A stretch of 54,099 bases of DNA from a virus. The translations under genes were made by a program, and so were the position numbers. Positions 36,649-46,918 of this stretch are shown here, piece after piece (position 1 is the first letter of the stretch; each line of letters starts with the position of its first letter). The stretch spans positions 1 to 54,099 of the IMG/VR virus record IMGVR_UViG_3300025102_000038, one strand, 5' to 3'. The notes beneath the pieces were generated by a model. That model was not told where the DNA came from, did no database searches, and saw only the letters and a list, made by a program, of their open reading frames with translations.

Positions 36649-38805
36649 ATGGCAGAAGATGACAACAATGAAATAACGATGGATGATCAGGTTATATCTG
36701 TAGAAGATGTAGCATCTGATGAGCCTGACCCAACGCAAAGCACAAACATGATATCGTTTATTATGGATAGATATAAACGAGCAGATGATTACAGAGAGCA
36801 AGATGAGCAGAGATGGCTAAGAGCATACAGAAACTACAGAGGTTTGTATGGATCAGATGTACAGTTTACAGAAGCTGAGAAGTCACGAGTATTTATAAAG
36901 GTAACTAAAACTAAAACACTGGCAGCATACGGTCAGATAATAGATGTGTTGTTTGCTAATAATAAGTTTCCGTTGACTGTAGAGCCAACAGAATTACCTG
37001 AAGGTGTAGTGGCTGATGTAAGCTTTGATCCTGCAGAACCACCACAAGTTAGAAACGATGAGATGTCTAGCCCATATGGGTTCAAAGGAGATGGTAAAGA
37101 TTTACCTGCAGGTGCTACACGACAATCTTTGATGGATAATCTAGGTCCTCTTCAAGGTAAGTTTGATGATATAAATAATTTAAAAGAGGGTGTGGGCAAG
37201 ACACCTACTTCTGTTACGTTTAGTCCTGCTATGGTAGCAGCTAAAACTATGCAGAAAAAAATACATGATCAGTTAGAAGAGTCTAATGCAAACAAACATT
37301 TACGAAGCACAGCCTTTGAGATGGCTTTGTTTGGTACAGGTGTTATGAAAGGACCTTTCGCTGTAGATAAAGAATATCCAAACTGGGATGAAGAAGGTGA
37401 GTATTCACCTGTATTTAAAACAGTGCCACAAGTTTCACATGTGTCAGTCTGGAACTTCTTTCCTGATCCTGATGCAAACAATATGGATGAAGCACAGTAT
37501 GTTATAGAAAGACACAAGCTATCACGTACCCAGTTACGTGCATTGAAGAAACGTCCACACTTTAGAGAGCAGGTTATTGAAACAGCAATAGCACTAGGTG
37601 AAAACTATAATAAAGAATATTGGGAAGATGATCTATCTGATTATGCACCTGAACATGCTATAGATAGGTATGAAGTGTTAGAGTATTGGGGTACTGTAGA
37701 TATTGACATGTTAGTTACAGAGCAGGTAGAGATACCACCTGAACTACAAGACTATGATGAAATACAGTGTAATGTGTGGATATGTAATGGACAAGTATTA
37801 AGAATGGTACTTAATCCATTCAAACCTGCAAACATACCTTACATGGCAGCACCCTATGAGCTTAACCCATACAGCTTCTTTGGTGTAGGTATTGCAGAGA
37901 ACATGGATGATACACAAACATTAATGAATGGTTTTATGCGTATGGCTGTGGACAATGCTGTAATGTCAGGTAATCTGTTGATAGAGATAGATGAAACCAA
38001 TCTAGTTCCCGGACAAGACCTAAGTGTATATCCCGGAAAAATATTTCGAAGACAAGGTGGGGCACCCGGACAAGCCATCTTTGGTACAAAGTTTCCTAAC
38101 GTAGCAGGTGAGAACATGCAACTGTTTGATAAAGCACGAGTGCTTGCCGATGAAAGCACAGGGTTACCAAGCTTCTCACACGGACAAACTGGTGTGATGG
38201 GAGTAGGACGAACAGCATCAGGTATATCTATGTTAATGAACGCTGCCAGTGGTGGTATTAAGAATGTTATAAAGAATGTAGATGACTATCTTCTTAGACC
38301 ATTAGGAGAGGGACTATTTAGGTTTAACATGCAGTTCAACTACGACAAAGCTACTAAGGGCGATCTAGAAGTAAAAGCTCGTGGCACAGAAAGCTTGATG
38401 GCAAACGAAGTGCGTAGTCAAAGACTCATGCAGTTTATGCAGGTAGCATCTAGTCCTGCACTTGCACCTTTTGCAAAGTTTCAGTATGTAATACGAGAGA
38501 TAGCTAAGTCACTAGATTTAGATCCCGACAAAGTAACTAACAACATGGATGAAGCCACACTACAGGCAGAGATCATGAAAAAATTTCAGCAACCTCCTCA
38601 AGCACCTACACCTCCTGCAGGAGCAGATCCAAAAGATCCAACAGGAGCAGGTGGTGCAACAATAGGCACAGGTCAAGTGCCTATGCCACAGGAACAAGGA
38701 TTCTCAGGAAATGAACAACAACAACCAAAACAACCCACAAATCAACCTATACAGCAAGCTGAAGCCACTGGTCAACAACAAGGACCACTGGGACAGCTTC
38801 AGTGA
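36649..38805 (+). CDS. Portal protein
   Basis: 718 residues directly after terL. The sequence has typical portal features: FIMDRYKRADDYREQDEQRWLRAYRNYRGLYG, SVWNFFPDPDANNMDEAQYVIERHKLSRTQLRALKK, PYMAAPYELNPYSFFGVGIAENMDDTQTLMNGFMRMAVDN and a Gly/Ala/Met membrane-like loop (GRTASGISMLMNAASGGIKNV). The C-terminus is Pro/Gln-rich and disordered. Larger than the T7 portal (536). Forms the dodecameric ring at the head vertex. ATG at 36649 chosen right after the terL stop; one 12 nt upstream also exists. Confidence 0.9.
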   Translation: MAEDDNNEITMDDQVISVEDVASDEPDPTQSTNMISFIMDRYKRADDYREQDEQRWLRAYRNYRGLYGSDVQFTEAEKSRVFIKVTKTKTLAAYGQIIDVLFANNKFPLTVEPTELPEGVVADVSFDPAEPPQVRNDEMSSPYGFKGDGKDLPAGATRQSLMDNLGPLQGKFDDINNLKEGVGKTPTSVTFSPAMVAAKTMQKKIHDQLEESNANKHLRSTAFEMALFGTGVMKGPFAVDKEYPNWDEEGEYSPVFKTVPQVSHVSVWNFFPDPDANNMDEAQYVIERHKLSRTQLRALKKRPHFREQVIETAIALGENYNKEYWEDDLSDYAPEHAIDRYEVLEYWGTVDIDMLVTEQVEIPPELQDYDEIQCNVWICNGQVLRMVLNPFKPANIPYMAAPYELNPYSFFGVGIAENMDDTQTLMNGFMRMAVDNAVMSGNLLIEIDETNLVPGQDLSVYPGKIFRRQGGAPGQAIFGTKFPNVAGENMQLFDKARVLADESTGLPSFSHGQTGVMGVGRTASGISMLMNAASGGIKNVIKNVDDYLLRPLGEGLFRFNMQFNYDKATKGDLEVKARGTESLMANEVRSQRLMQFMQVASSPALAPFAKFQYVIREIAKSLDLDPDKVTNNMDEATLQAEIMKKFQQPPQAPTPPAGADPKDPTGAGGATIGTGQVPMPQEQGFSGNEQQQPKQPTNQPIQQAEATGQQQGPLGQLQ

Positions 38806-38956
38806 TTATATAGGGTTCTTGATAGTACAGAATCACGCTATTATGGAGCAGACAAACGACTTAGTCACACTTCATAGATCACAAGGTGCTATCGCTATGC
38901 TAAGACGATTACGACAACTAAGGGATCATGTAAACTCCAATGGGTCTACTAAGTAA
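38711..38956 (+). CDS. Small head-associated protein overlapping the portal gene
   Basis: 81 residues. KDHWDSFSDYIGFLIVQNHAIMEQTNDLVTLHRSQGAIAMLRRLRQLRDHVN resembles the small helical proteins that follow portals in many marine phages. Its first 31 codons overlap the Gln/Asn-rich end of the portal in another frame (N-terminus MNNNNQNNPQ), so low complexity appears in both frames. AGGAA is near the ATG. Role unknown. Confidence 0.6.
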   Translation: MNNNNQNNPQINLYSKLKPLVNNKDHWDSFSDYIGFLIVQNHAIMEQTNDLVTLHRSQGAIAMLRRLRQLRDHVNSNGSTK

Positions 38957-41900
38957 AGCTGTAAAACAGGGATTAATAGACAATCCCCAAATCATTACTA
39001 AGAAACAGGATGAAGTTGCTAAAGAAGCAAAGGATAGGGCTGACTTAAATGCAAACGATCCTAACACAAATCCTGATGTGTATGATGAGCAGATGGCAGA
39101 TCCTAATGTGTCTAAGATCACAGTGCCTGAAGATCCCACTCCTATTCTTGGAAGTATGTATGGAGACTTAGTGCAAACATTTGAGTCCATGCCCTTTTAC
39201 GGAAAAGAGACAATATCAGGAGCAAACTTTGTAGAACAGTTAAATTATTATGTAAAAAATATTCAAGGCAGAAATATACCATTGTATAAATTTATGGAGA
39301 AGCGAGGAGCTTTTAAAAAATTTAGAGACAATCCCAAAAAACAATTTACAAAAAAAGAAATATTAGATTCTTTAAAAGACTTTTCTTCTTTTGAATTTAG
39401 AATAAGAGTGGATAAAGATACATTATACCGACCTCAACAAAGACTACCTATTGATGAGAGTGCAGGAGATTATAAAAAAGTAGGTTATGCTGAAGTAACT
39501 TTACATGCTCCCATAGATAATACTGTACCTTCAATACAAAAATTTGCAGACAAACACTTTAAGGGAAATACTATAGGACACACTAGATCTTCTTTTGTGT
39601 ATAACAATAAAACTAAAGAGTCGGCTGTTATGCCTGAAGAGGTACAAGGAGATCTTTTTCAAAACATTGGAAAAACAGTAGATGTTACAAGAGATAGATT
39701 AACTAACATACCTACATATGATAATTTTCAAGAGACAACTTTGGTTGGTAATCAAACAATGAGTTTAGTAGGTATTAGAGCAGATACTACACTAACTAGA
39801 TCTGAATCCCCTAGTTGGTTTGCTACTTCATTTATAGCACCTACTCGATCTTATAACAACCTAAAAGAAAATTTAAGGCTTGAATATTTTCTTATGGAAG
39901 ATAATGCAATGCTACTTAATAGGATAAAAGAAGGTAGAGTTCCACTAAATGAAGAAGTTGCTAATGCCATAGGAAGAGATAAAGGTATAATGAACATTGG
40001 CTCTCCAGATGCAACAAGCAGGATGGATGAAAACAAAAGTAGATTTATATCACAATTATTTGCTAAAGGTTTTTCACCAAAACAAATTAGAGAAAGGCTA
40101 GAAAAATATTTTTCTAAATCTAGTTCTGAACTAAAAGGTGAAAGTTTAACTGAAAGACAGATACAATCATTTTTAAGAAAAGAGAAACAAAATAAAATAG
40201 ACCATTATAAAGAAGTATTTAATAAAAATTTTATTGGTATTGGAGAGGAAGCTCAAGATATTAGTGGTGGCACTATAACTGCATTTAGTGAGTTACCTAG
40301 ATTAGGTGCATTAATAGATAAATTAGAAAAAAATTATGCAACAGGTTCGGCTGAAAGACAACCTTTTTTTACATTGCGATATATGCAAAGTTCTCTTTAT
40401 GAAACTCTAAGAAATTTAGAACTTGGAGAATCATTTGACGATATAACGGATTTTTCTCAATTTAAAAGTTACGAAAAACTAAGAAAGTTAAATGCACAAA
40501 AATTAAAAGATATTCAAAACACTATGCCTAGAACAATGGTATCTGGTTATGACTATAGAAATCCTAGTGCGATACCTGTATTTATGCAACGTTTTGCTGC
40601 TCATGGTTTTAACATGACAGAGAGAACAGATATGATTAATAGTATTCTTTCTAAATATAATTTAAATTATTTTAGAGGTGCAAATATAAGAAAGGGTCAT
40701 CAAGACGGACAGGTAAATGATGGTGAGAGAGATAGATTTTTAACTGATGGTTCTACTAATTATGCAGGGCAAATAAAATATCCTGATGGTTCTATTAAAA
40801 CTTATATGAATGCCAATGAAAGATTTTTAAGATATTTTGATGAAATAAATGAAGATAGACAAATAGGAGCTTCTACTTGGTCTGACCACCATCCTGAATA
40901 TCAAGAGCATTTAATTCAAGAAGAATTTAAGTTACCTGATTTTGAAGATGCATATCCAAACATATCACAACCTTTACCTTACAATTTTGAAGACACTAAA
41001 AAAAGAATGAAAAAAATTGTTGACGATTTAAATGAACAATACAAAGCTATAAATGAAGCCAGACAAGAGTTTAGCAAAAATTATATGAAAGCTTTTGAAG
41101 AGGATAATTTACATAATATACCAGTAGATCCTTTTGGAGATGCAGGTCCTTTTTCTTATACCCGACTCACAAATGTTACTATGTGGAGAGAGACTAAAAA
41201 TAAAGCAGTAGTAGGAAAAGATGCAGGTGACTATGGACGTTACTATGATGATACAATTAGTCCTCCACAAAAAGAAGTTATATCTACTGACTATGAACAA
41301 AATTTTATAGATAATCAAAATGCTGTTACACAGGAACGAGATGCTTACAATAGAAAAGAAGATGAAATTACAGATTTAGAAAATGATCCACGATTGAATG
41401 ACCCATCTGGTGATGATGGTCTTTCTGAACAACTAGACGAGTTATACAATGATCTATCCGATATAGCACTAGATATAGATAAGGCAGAAGAAAGAATGTT
41501 AAGAGATTTAACAGCAAAAAATATAGGCAATTTTGCTACACTCTTTGACCCTTTTGAACATGTATTTGATCCGAAACAAATAAATGAACTAAAGTTAATT
41601 GACTTTGATGAAATAGTAGATGACTATGGAACAGAAAAAGATCCTAGATTTGGTGCAAGCTTTGTTGCTCATGTAATGCGTGAAGTTACAAAACAAGATT
41701 ATTTAAATGGTTTAAATGATTTTGGTTATACTGTGTTTAGTGAGCTAGATATGAATAGATTAAAAAATACTCTTAGTAGTGTCGAAGCCAGAAAAACTTC
41801 TATGGAATCATATCAAAGATTAGAGGATCTGTCATATAACCCATTAAAGAAAGATGACTATATTACAAAAGGTTTAAACAGGGTTGTAGAAAAAGATGAT

Positions 41901-43718
41901 TTACCTATAGCAGACAAGTTAGACTTTTTGTACAAAATGGTTATTGGGCAAATGATGCTTGCTAAAAAATTAAAAACAAACAAAGTAATCATACCAAATG
42001 CTTCTGAGTTAATTAATTTAAGAGAAAAGCCTACCCCCGAACAAATGGTAAAATTAGGAAGATTTAAGGCTAATAGTAGAGAGTTTAAAAAGGCTGAAAA
42101 AGAGTATGATGAATTAAGGCACACAAGAGCAGATGGTACAAAGTATAGTGATAGACAAAAAAGAAAAGGTAAAGATGATCTCTATAATAAATCAAGAGTA
42201 TTAATGATGGATCTATTAAAGAAAAGATTTGGGGATGATGTAAAAATATATGAGATAAAACAAACTTTTAACAATCCTCCTAGAGAAGTACCTGCAACAG
42301 TTATAGAGTTTAACTTTGACTTTGATCCTGAAAAACAAATGATAAAAATGAAAGAGGGTGGGCTTGTACAGATAGACAATATGCGAGAGTCAATGAATTT
42401 GTTTACAGACCCAAAAGCATTTGGTGATGATGAGTATAGACAAAATGCTATACGAGAAGCTTTGGAAGCAGGTGTAATATCATTTAACTTTAACGAAGGG
42501 GGAGTAACTGATCCTGCACCTAAACCACCGATGATAGATTATATAACACAACAAGACTATAAAGAAAGAGCAGGAGAACTGTTTGAGAAAGATGACTTAT
42601 ATAGAAAGTATCCCAGTTCTTTTTATGCATATAGAAAACAGACGTTTGACTTTCCAGATTCTGCAGAGCAACCTGAGTTTGAAAAGGCTAGTCCAATGCT
42701 AGGTAGCTTAGAGTTTGAAGCTGATGTTATTCCCAAGTTTAGAACTACAGCTTTAGGCAGGCTAGGGTTCTATAGTGCAAGTGATGGCACAGGAATGTCT
42801 GATCCAAAGGTAGAAAAGGTAGACGAAGCTTTTCAAGGATCACAAGGATCATTTCGTCCATCAAATATGACCATAGCATTAACAAATGATCCCGAAGAGG
42901 GAGATAGAATACGAGCTTATAGAAGAATAGTATCAGAAAAAGATCCACTAAGAATACCACCATCCTCGCTTCCTCATCCTGAGTTAGAGAGAATGTACAC
43001 TTTAAATGCAGAAAATCCTACACCTGAACATGAATCTATTCATAGAGCAATATTAATATTACAAAACTATTATGCAAATGATAGAGACTATGTTGTTAAG
43101 AAGTATGGTGAAGAAACAGGTAATGTTTTATTTGATTTATTAAATCCTTCTAGAGATAATAATTATTTTCAACTATCTAATGAAGTATTAACTGAACAAA
43201 ATGATGCCATAAGATCAGGTGCTAAGTTTGATTCTGAAACGTATTTACGAAGAACACTTGGTGAGAGAGATGTAGATTTAAGAAACTATAAAGCAAAATA
43301 TAAAGACATGTTTAACGAAAAAGACTCATTAGCAAACAATATAGATCGCATTGTTAGAGCAGGGGGAGAAGAACCTAGACATATACTAAATAGAATAAGA
43401 GGTAGTTCTAGAGAAGGACATGCAGACATTGTATTGAGTATATTTGATAGAATAACAAAGCAGTTACCTAACTTAGAAGAGTTAGCCAAAGAAAGATTGT
43501 ATGACAGAAATCCTAAAGGTGGACCTACCTTTGATGCAAGAGGAATAGCAAAGGGAAGTTTAGACAAAGGGTTTTATGATAACTTAAAAGTAGACAGAGC
43601 ATCTGGAGAGGAGACAAAAAACTTTCTGCAGAGACAACTACAAAAATTTAGAGATCGAAGAAATTTGAAATCTAATATTAGAGCAAGTGAATCAATGGAC
43701 TTAGGTGGAAGGTTTTAA
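38940..43718 (+). CDS. Very large polyvalent-type virion protein, 1592 aa
   Basis: The longest gene of the window. Residues about 180-240 (VGYAEVTLHAP, TIGHTRSSFVYNNKTKESAVMPEEVQGDLFQNIGK) and about 990-1135 (DFLYKMVIGQMMLAKKLKTNKVIIPNAS, REVPATVIEFNFDFD) resemble the barely characterised domain in large polyvalent proteins of phages with HxR and EEIQSDWHQ-like blocks; here EEVQGD. MKEGGLVQIDN and FNEGGVTDP follow. Long charged helices dominate the rest. Located between portal and scaffold genes; probably enters the cell with the DNA or assists assembly. I claim no catalytic activity. Confidence 0.5.
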   Translation: MGLLSKAVKQGLIDNPQIITKKQDEVAKEAKDRADLNANDPNTNPDVYDEQMADPNVSKITVPEDPTPILGSMYGDLVQTFESMPFYGKETISGANFVEQLNYYVKNIQGRNIPLYKFMEKRGAFKKFRDNPKKQFTKKEILDSLKDFSSFEFRIRVDKDTLYRPQQRLPIDESAGDYKKVGYAEVTLHAPIDNTVPSIQKFADKHFKGNTIGHTRSSFVYNNKTKESAVMPEEVQGDLFQNIGKTVDVTRDRLTNIPTYDNFQETTLVGNQTMSLVGIRADTTLTRSESPSWFATSFIAPTRSYNNLKENLRLEYFLMEDNAMLLNRIKEGRVPLNEEVANAIGRDKGIMNIGSPDATSRMDENKSRFISQLFAKGFSPKQIRERLEKYFSKSSSELKGESLTERQIQSFLRKEKQNKIDHYKEVFNKNFIGIGEEAQDISGGTITAFSELPRLGALIDKLEKNYATGSAERQPFFTLRYMQSSLYETLRNLELGESFDDITDFSQFKSYEKLRKLNAQKLKDIQNTMPRTMVSGYDYRNPSAIPVFMQRFAAHGFNMTERTDMINSILSKYNLNYFRGANIRKGHQDGQVNDGERDRFLTDGSTNYAGQIKYPDGSIKTYMNANERFLRYFDEINEDRQIGASTWSDHHPEYQEHLIQEEFKLPDFEDAYPNISQPLPYNFEDTKKRMKKIVDDLNEQYKAINEARQEFSKNYMKAFEEDNLHNIPVDPFGDAGPFSYTRLTNVTMWRETKNKAVVGKDAGDYGRYYDDTISPPQKEVISTDYEQNFIDNQNAVTQERDAYNRKEDEITDLENDPRLNDPSGDDGLSEQLDELYNDLSDIALDIDKAEERMLRDLTAKNIGNFATLFDPFEHVFDPKQINELKLIDFDEIVDDYGTEKDPRFGASFVAHVMREVTKQDYLNGLNDFGYTVFSELDMNRLKNTLSSVEARKTSMESYQRLEDLSYNPLKKDDYITKGLNRVVEKDDLPIADKLDFLYKMVIGQMMLAKKLKTNKVIIPNASELINLREKPTPEQMVKLGRFKANSREFKKAEKEYDELRHTRADGTKYSDRQKRKGKDDLYNKSRVLMMDLLKKRFGDDVKIYEIKQTFNNPPREVPATVIEFNFDFDPEKQMIKMKEGGLVQIDNMRESMNLFTDPKAFGDDEYRQNAIREALEAGVISFNFNEGGVTDPAPKPPMIDYITQQDYKERAGELFEKDDLYRKYPSSFYAYRKQTFDFPDSAEQPEFEKASPMLGSLEFEADVIPKFRTTALGRLGFYSASDGTGMSDPKVEKVDEAFQGSQGSFRPSNMTIALTNDPEEGDRIRAYRRIVSEKDPLRIPPSSLPHPELERMYTLNAENPTPEHESIHRAILILQNYYANDRDYVVKKYGEETGNVLFDLLNPSRDNNYFQLSNEVLTEQNDAIRSGAKFDSETYLRRTLGERDVDLRNYKAKYKDMFNEKDSLANNIDRIVRAGGEEPRHILNRIRGSSREGHADIVLSIFDRITKQLPNLEELAKERLYDRNPKGGPTFDARGIAKGSLDKGFYDNLKVDRASGEETKNFLQRQLQKFRDRRNLKSNIRASESMDLGGRF

Positions 43719-43720
43719 TC

Positions 43721-45745
43721 ATGGAACAGCAACAAATGAACTTATTTGAAGATGGTGGACTACGTGATCAGGGTGGTGGTAAAGATCCTGTATCAGGTAA
43801 CAATGTGCCTGTTGGCTCACTAGAAAAAGAAGTACGAGATGATATACCTGCAATGTTAAGCGAAGGAGAGTTTATTTTTCCTGCTGACGTAGTGCGTTAT
43901 TGGGGATTAGATTTGTTAATGCAGATGCGTCAAGAAGCAAAGCAGGGGCTGAAAAAGATGGATGATATGGGACAGATGGGTAACAGCGAAGAAGCTACAC
44001 TTCCTGATGACATGCCGTTTAACATGGACGATATAGAAACAGGAGATGAACCTTCTTTTAAGTTTAACGTTGGTGGTCTGGCAGCTGATCCACGATTTGC
44101 AACACAAAATGTAAACGTTCCTACATACACAGAAGAAGACAAGAAGAACATGGAAACGGCTGTGCTAAGTGGTATATTCGGTGACATAACCATGAAGCGA
44201 TATGTCAATGCAGATGGTAAAGTTATATACATACCGTTTATTGGAGACAAACCACAAGCACCTGTTCCTGAAGGATATAGCTTAGATGAGTCACCAGTTG
44301 TCTCATCTCCATCTACAACACAAGCTACTACAGATAGTGGAGGTGGTGGTAGCACATACGACCCTGCTCTCTCCCCTCTTGACAGGGCATTGCAACAACC
44401 AGACATGCCAAAGGTAAAGTCTGTTGATATAAATAAAATGTCTCCTGAAGAGCTAGTGGCATATTATGAATCGTTTACTAGCCCGATGGCTAGGTTTGCA
44501 TCTGTGGGTGCAGGGCTACTCTTTGGTCCTCTTATAGGTGCAGGATTAGCTTTAGCTCAACAATGGAGCATTAGAAACGGACCTAATAGTTTTGTAAACA
44601 CAGAGAAAAAACTTGCAGAGTTAATATCTACAGGTAAGCTAAAAGATGCAGGACTAATGAAAAGAATAACAAATGCTAGAAAACTTGCTAAAGAAAATGG
44701 TGTAGGACCTGTAAGTTTATTATCTAAGATAGGCGAAAAATTAGGCTTGTCAGAAGGACCAGATTCTGATATACTATCAAAAGATTTAGCTAATGCTATT
44801 AAGAATGGTGTATTACCTAAAAATGCAGCAGAAATTCTTAATCAAAAAGACGTAATAGACCAAGCTTTTAAAGAGATAGATCCGAAAACTCTTCCTCAGT
44901 CTGGTACATTTGGTACAAAAGTTCAGCCTTCTAATATTGATAGAGGTGATTTTGAAACAATAGGCACTAGTCCTACTAATTTTAATTATGGTGCTGTACC
45001 TGAGTTTGGTGAAGGACAACGTGTACAACCTGCTACAGTTGACTCTGATGCAGATTATTTAGAAGCGAGTGGTGCAGGGACTGCCACCACACTTCCTACT
45101 GAGAGGGCAAAGGTAAAACCAGTAAAATCAGTGTCGGCTACATCATATGATCCTAATAAAGATCCATTTGTTTTACCATCGACTCAATTTGTTCCTGACT
45201 ACGGTTTTGATCCTAAAGATCAAAGGCGAGCTAGGGAAGAACGAATGAGAGATAGGAGAACACTGGGAGATAAATTCTTTGGACCTAAACTTGAGGAAAA
45301 ATTTGGAGTAGCACAAAGTGACAAGATAGATTATACTCCTGCCTACGTTCCAACTTATGATCCTGATGATAAAAGAAGAACTGCAGCAGATTTTTATGAT
45401 CTTCCACAGCAACAGGATGACGATAGAGATGATGGTGGACCATCTTCTGATCCACAAACTTATGGTTCTCCGTTTGATAATACTGGACAAACTACAACAC
45501 CTAGAACTGATACATATGCAGATTTAACAGGTAGTCCTTTTGGAGATAGAGGTAGATCTCAAGCACCACAAACAGTAGGAACTGGTGGTGGTTCAGGACA
45601 AAGATTTGGTCCTACTGGTGGATTCTATGTAGGTGGTGTACCCACTAAACCTATGAAGCCACAGAGACTAAAGAAAGGTGGTTTAGCTAAATCTAAAGTT
45701 AAACCAAAAAGAATGAAGAAGGGTGGACTGGCTTCTAAAAAATAA
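43721..45745 (+). CDS. Virion structural protein with KKGG C-terminus
   Basis: 674 residues, starting 3 nt after the giant gene. DIPAMLSEGEFIFPADVVRYWGLDLLMQMRQEAKQGLKKMDDMGQMG is a motif typical of marine phage head or internal proteins. After a Ser/Thr/Pro linker come two hydrophobic stretches (GAGLLFGPLIGAGLALAQQW) and a disordered, Pro/Asp-rich half. The last 25 residues repeat KKGGLA (PQRLKKGGLAKSKVKPK, RMKKGGLASKK). No enzyme motif. Possibly ejected or portal-associated. Confidence 0.55.
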   Translation: MEQQQMNLFEDGGLRDQGGGKDPVSGNNVPVGSLEKEVRDDIPAMLSEGEFIFPADVVRYWGLDLLMQMRQEAKQGLKKMDDMGQMGNSEEATLPDDMPFNMDDIETGDEPSFKFNVGGLAADPRFATQNVNVPTYTEEDKKNMETAVLSGIFGDITMKRYVNADGKVIYIPFIGDKPQAPVPEGYSLDESPVVSSPSTTQATTDSGGGGSTYDPALSPLDRALQQPDMPKVKSVDINKMSPEELVAYYESFTSPMARFASVGAGLLFGPLIGAGLALAQQWSIRNGPNSFVNTEKKLAELISTGKLKDAGLMKRITNARKLAKENGVGPVSLLSKIGEKLGLSEGPDSDILSKDLANAIKNGVLPKNAAEILNQKDVIDQAFKEIDPKTLPQSGTFGTKVQPSNIDRGDFETIGTSPTNFNYGAVPEFGEGQRVQPATVDSDADYLEASGAGTATTLPTERAKVKPVKSVSATSYDPNKDPFVLPSTQFVPDYGFDPKDQRRAREERMRDRRTLGDKFFGPKLEEKFGVAQSDKIDYTPAYVPTYDPDDKRRTAADFYDLPQQQDDDRDDGGPSSDPQTYGSPFDNTGQTTTPRTDTYADLTGSPFGDRGRSQAPQTVGTGGGSGQRFGPTGGFYVGGVPTKPMKPQRLKKGGLAKSKVKPKRMKKGGLASKK

Positions 45746-45817
45746 GTTCACAATATGTTGGCTACCTAACTCCCCACTAACATGGCATACAGTTAGCCCT
45801 AACGAAAGGTAAGTAAA

Positions 45818-46687
45818 ATGGCAGAAGCAAAAGTAATGGTGAAAGATGCAACACCAAAAAAAGTAATGTCTTTAGCATCTCGTAAGTATTCACGAGATGA
45901 CAAAATACAAAAAGACGAAGAGGAATTAAATCAGTTAATCGCAGAGCAAAAAGGTGAAGTAACAGAAGAGGTACAAGCAGAAGCTGAACCTACATCTGCA
46001 GAGGAGAGAACTTTTAAGAAACGCTATGGTGATCTTAGAAGACACTCACAACAAAAGGAAGCTGATCTGCAGGAGCAGATAAACAGTTTAAAAACACAGC
46101 TTGATGAAGTTACTAAAAAAGAAATCAGGCTACCAAAGTCAGACGAGGACTTAGAAGCATGGGCAACTAAACATCCTGATGTAGCAGCAATAGTTGAGAC
46201 TATAGCCATCAAGAAATCTAAAGAGCAATCTAAAGATCTTGAGGACAGGATTAAAAAAATAAACGAAATGCAAGAATCTGCTACTAAAGAGAAAGCAGAG
46301 GTAGAGCTACTAAAAATACATCCTGACTTTATAGAGATACGTGAAGACGATGAGTTTCATAACTGGGCTGAAGATCAACCTAAGTGGGTACAGCAAGCTC
46401 TTTATGAAAATGATGATGACGCAAAGTCTGCAGCTCGTGCTATAGACTTATACAAAGCTGATAAGGGTATTACTAAAAAGAAAGCAAGCACATCAAAGGA
46501 CGCTGCATTTGCTACAAATACCAAAGCATCACGGTCTAAACCTCAGACAAATGATCAGTCATCATATCTGAGGGAATCACAAGTACAAAAGATGTCAGCA
46601 CAAGAGTACGAGAAACGACAAGAGGAGATTATGGAAGCAATACAGACAGGTAAGTTTGTATATGATGTTTCTGGATCTGCACGATAA
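45818..46687 (+). CDS. Scaffolding / head-assembly protein
   Basis: 289 residues, acidic and coiled-coil rich: about 30-105 (EEELNQLIAEQKGEVTEEVQAEAEP, KEADLQEQINSLKTQLDEV) and about 135-160. Immediately upstream of the coat gene, as scaffolds usually are. The C-terminus (MSAQEYEKRQEEIMEAIQTGKFVYDVSG) is the probable coat-binding part. A 72-nt gap ahead and AAGG support the ATG. Confidence 0.8.
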   Translation: MAEAKVMVKDATPKKVMSLASRKYSRDDKIQKDEEELNQLIAEQKGEVTEEVQAEAEPTSAEERTFKKRYGDLRRHSQQKEADLQEQINSLKTQLDEVTKKEIRLPKSDEDLEAWATKHPDVAAIVETIAIKKSKEQSKDLEDRIKKINEMQESATKEKAEVELLKIHPDFIEIREDDEFHNWAEDQPKWVQQALYENDDDAKSAARAIDLYKADKGITKKKASTSKDAAFATNTKASRSKPQTNDQSSYLRESQVQKMSAQEYEKRQEEIMEAIQTGKFVYDVSGSAR

Positions 46688-46692
46688 AAAAG

Positions 46693-46720
46693 TTGACATT
46701 TAAAAATTTATACATATAAC
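46693..46720 (+). promoter_or_regulatory. Promoter ahead of the coat protein gene
   Basis: TTGACA (46693-46698), 16-nt spacer, TATAAC (46715-46720), in the 231-nt gap 46688-46918. A second TATAAT lies at 46725. Would give extra transcription of the abundant coat protein. Confidence 0.6.
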
Positions 46721-46918
46721 TATGTATAATACGTAAATACATACACATAGCCCCTTTATGGACACCTAAAGTATGTATTTTTATCACAAACGACAATGCG
46801 ATGAGACTTACCTAGTTTGTCTAGCCCAGTGTGTACAACTGCACCTAGAATTAAATTAGCCCCTATATCAGTAATTGTAATTTGTATCTGTGACCTTGAA
46901 AAGTAAGGAGGAACAACT

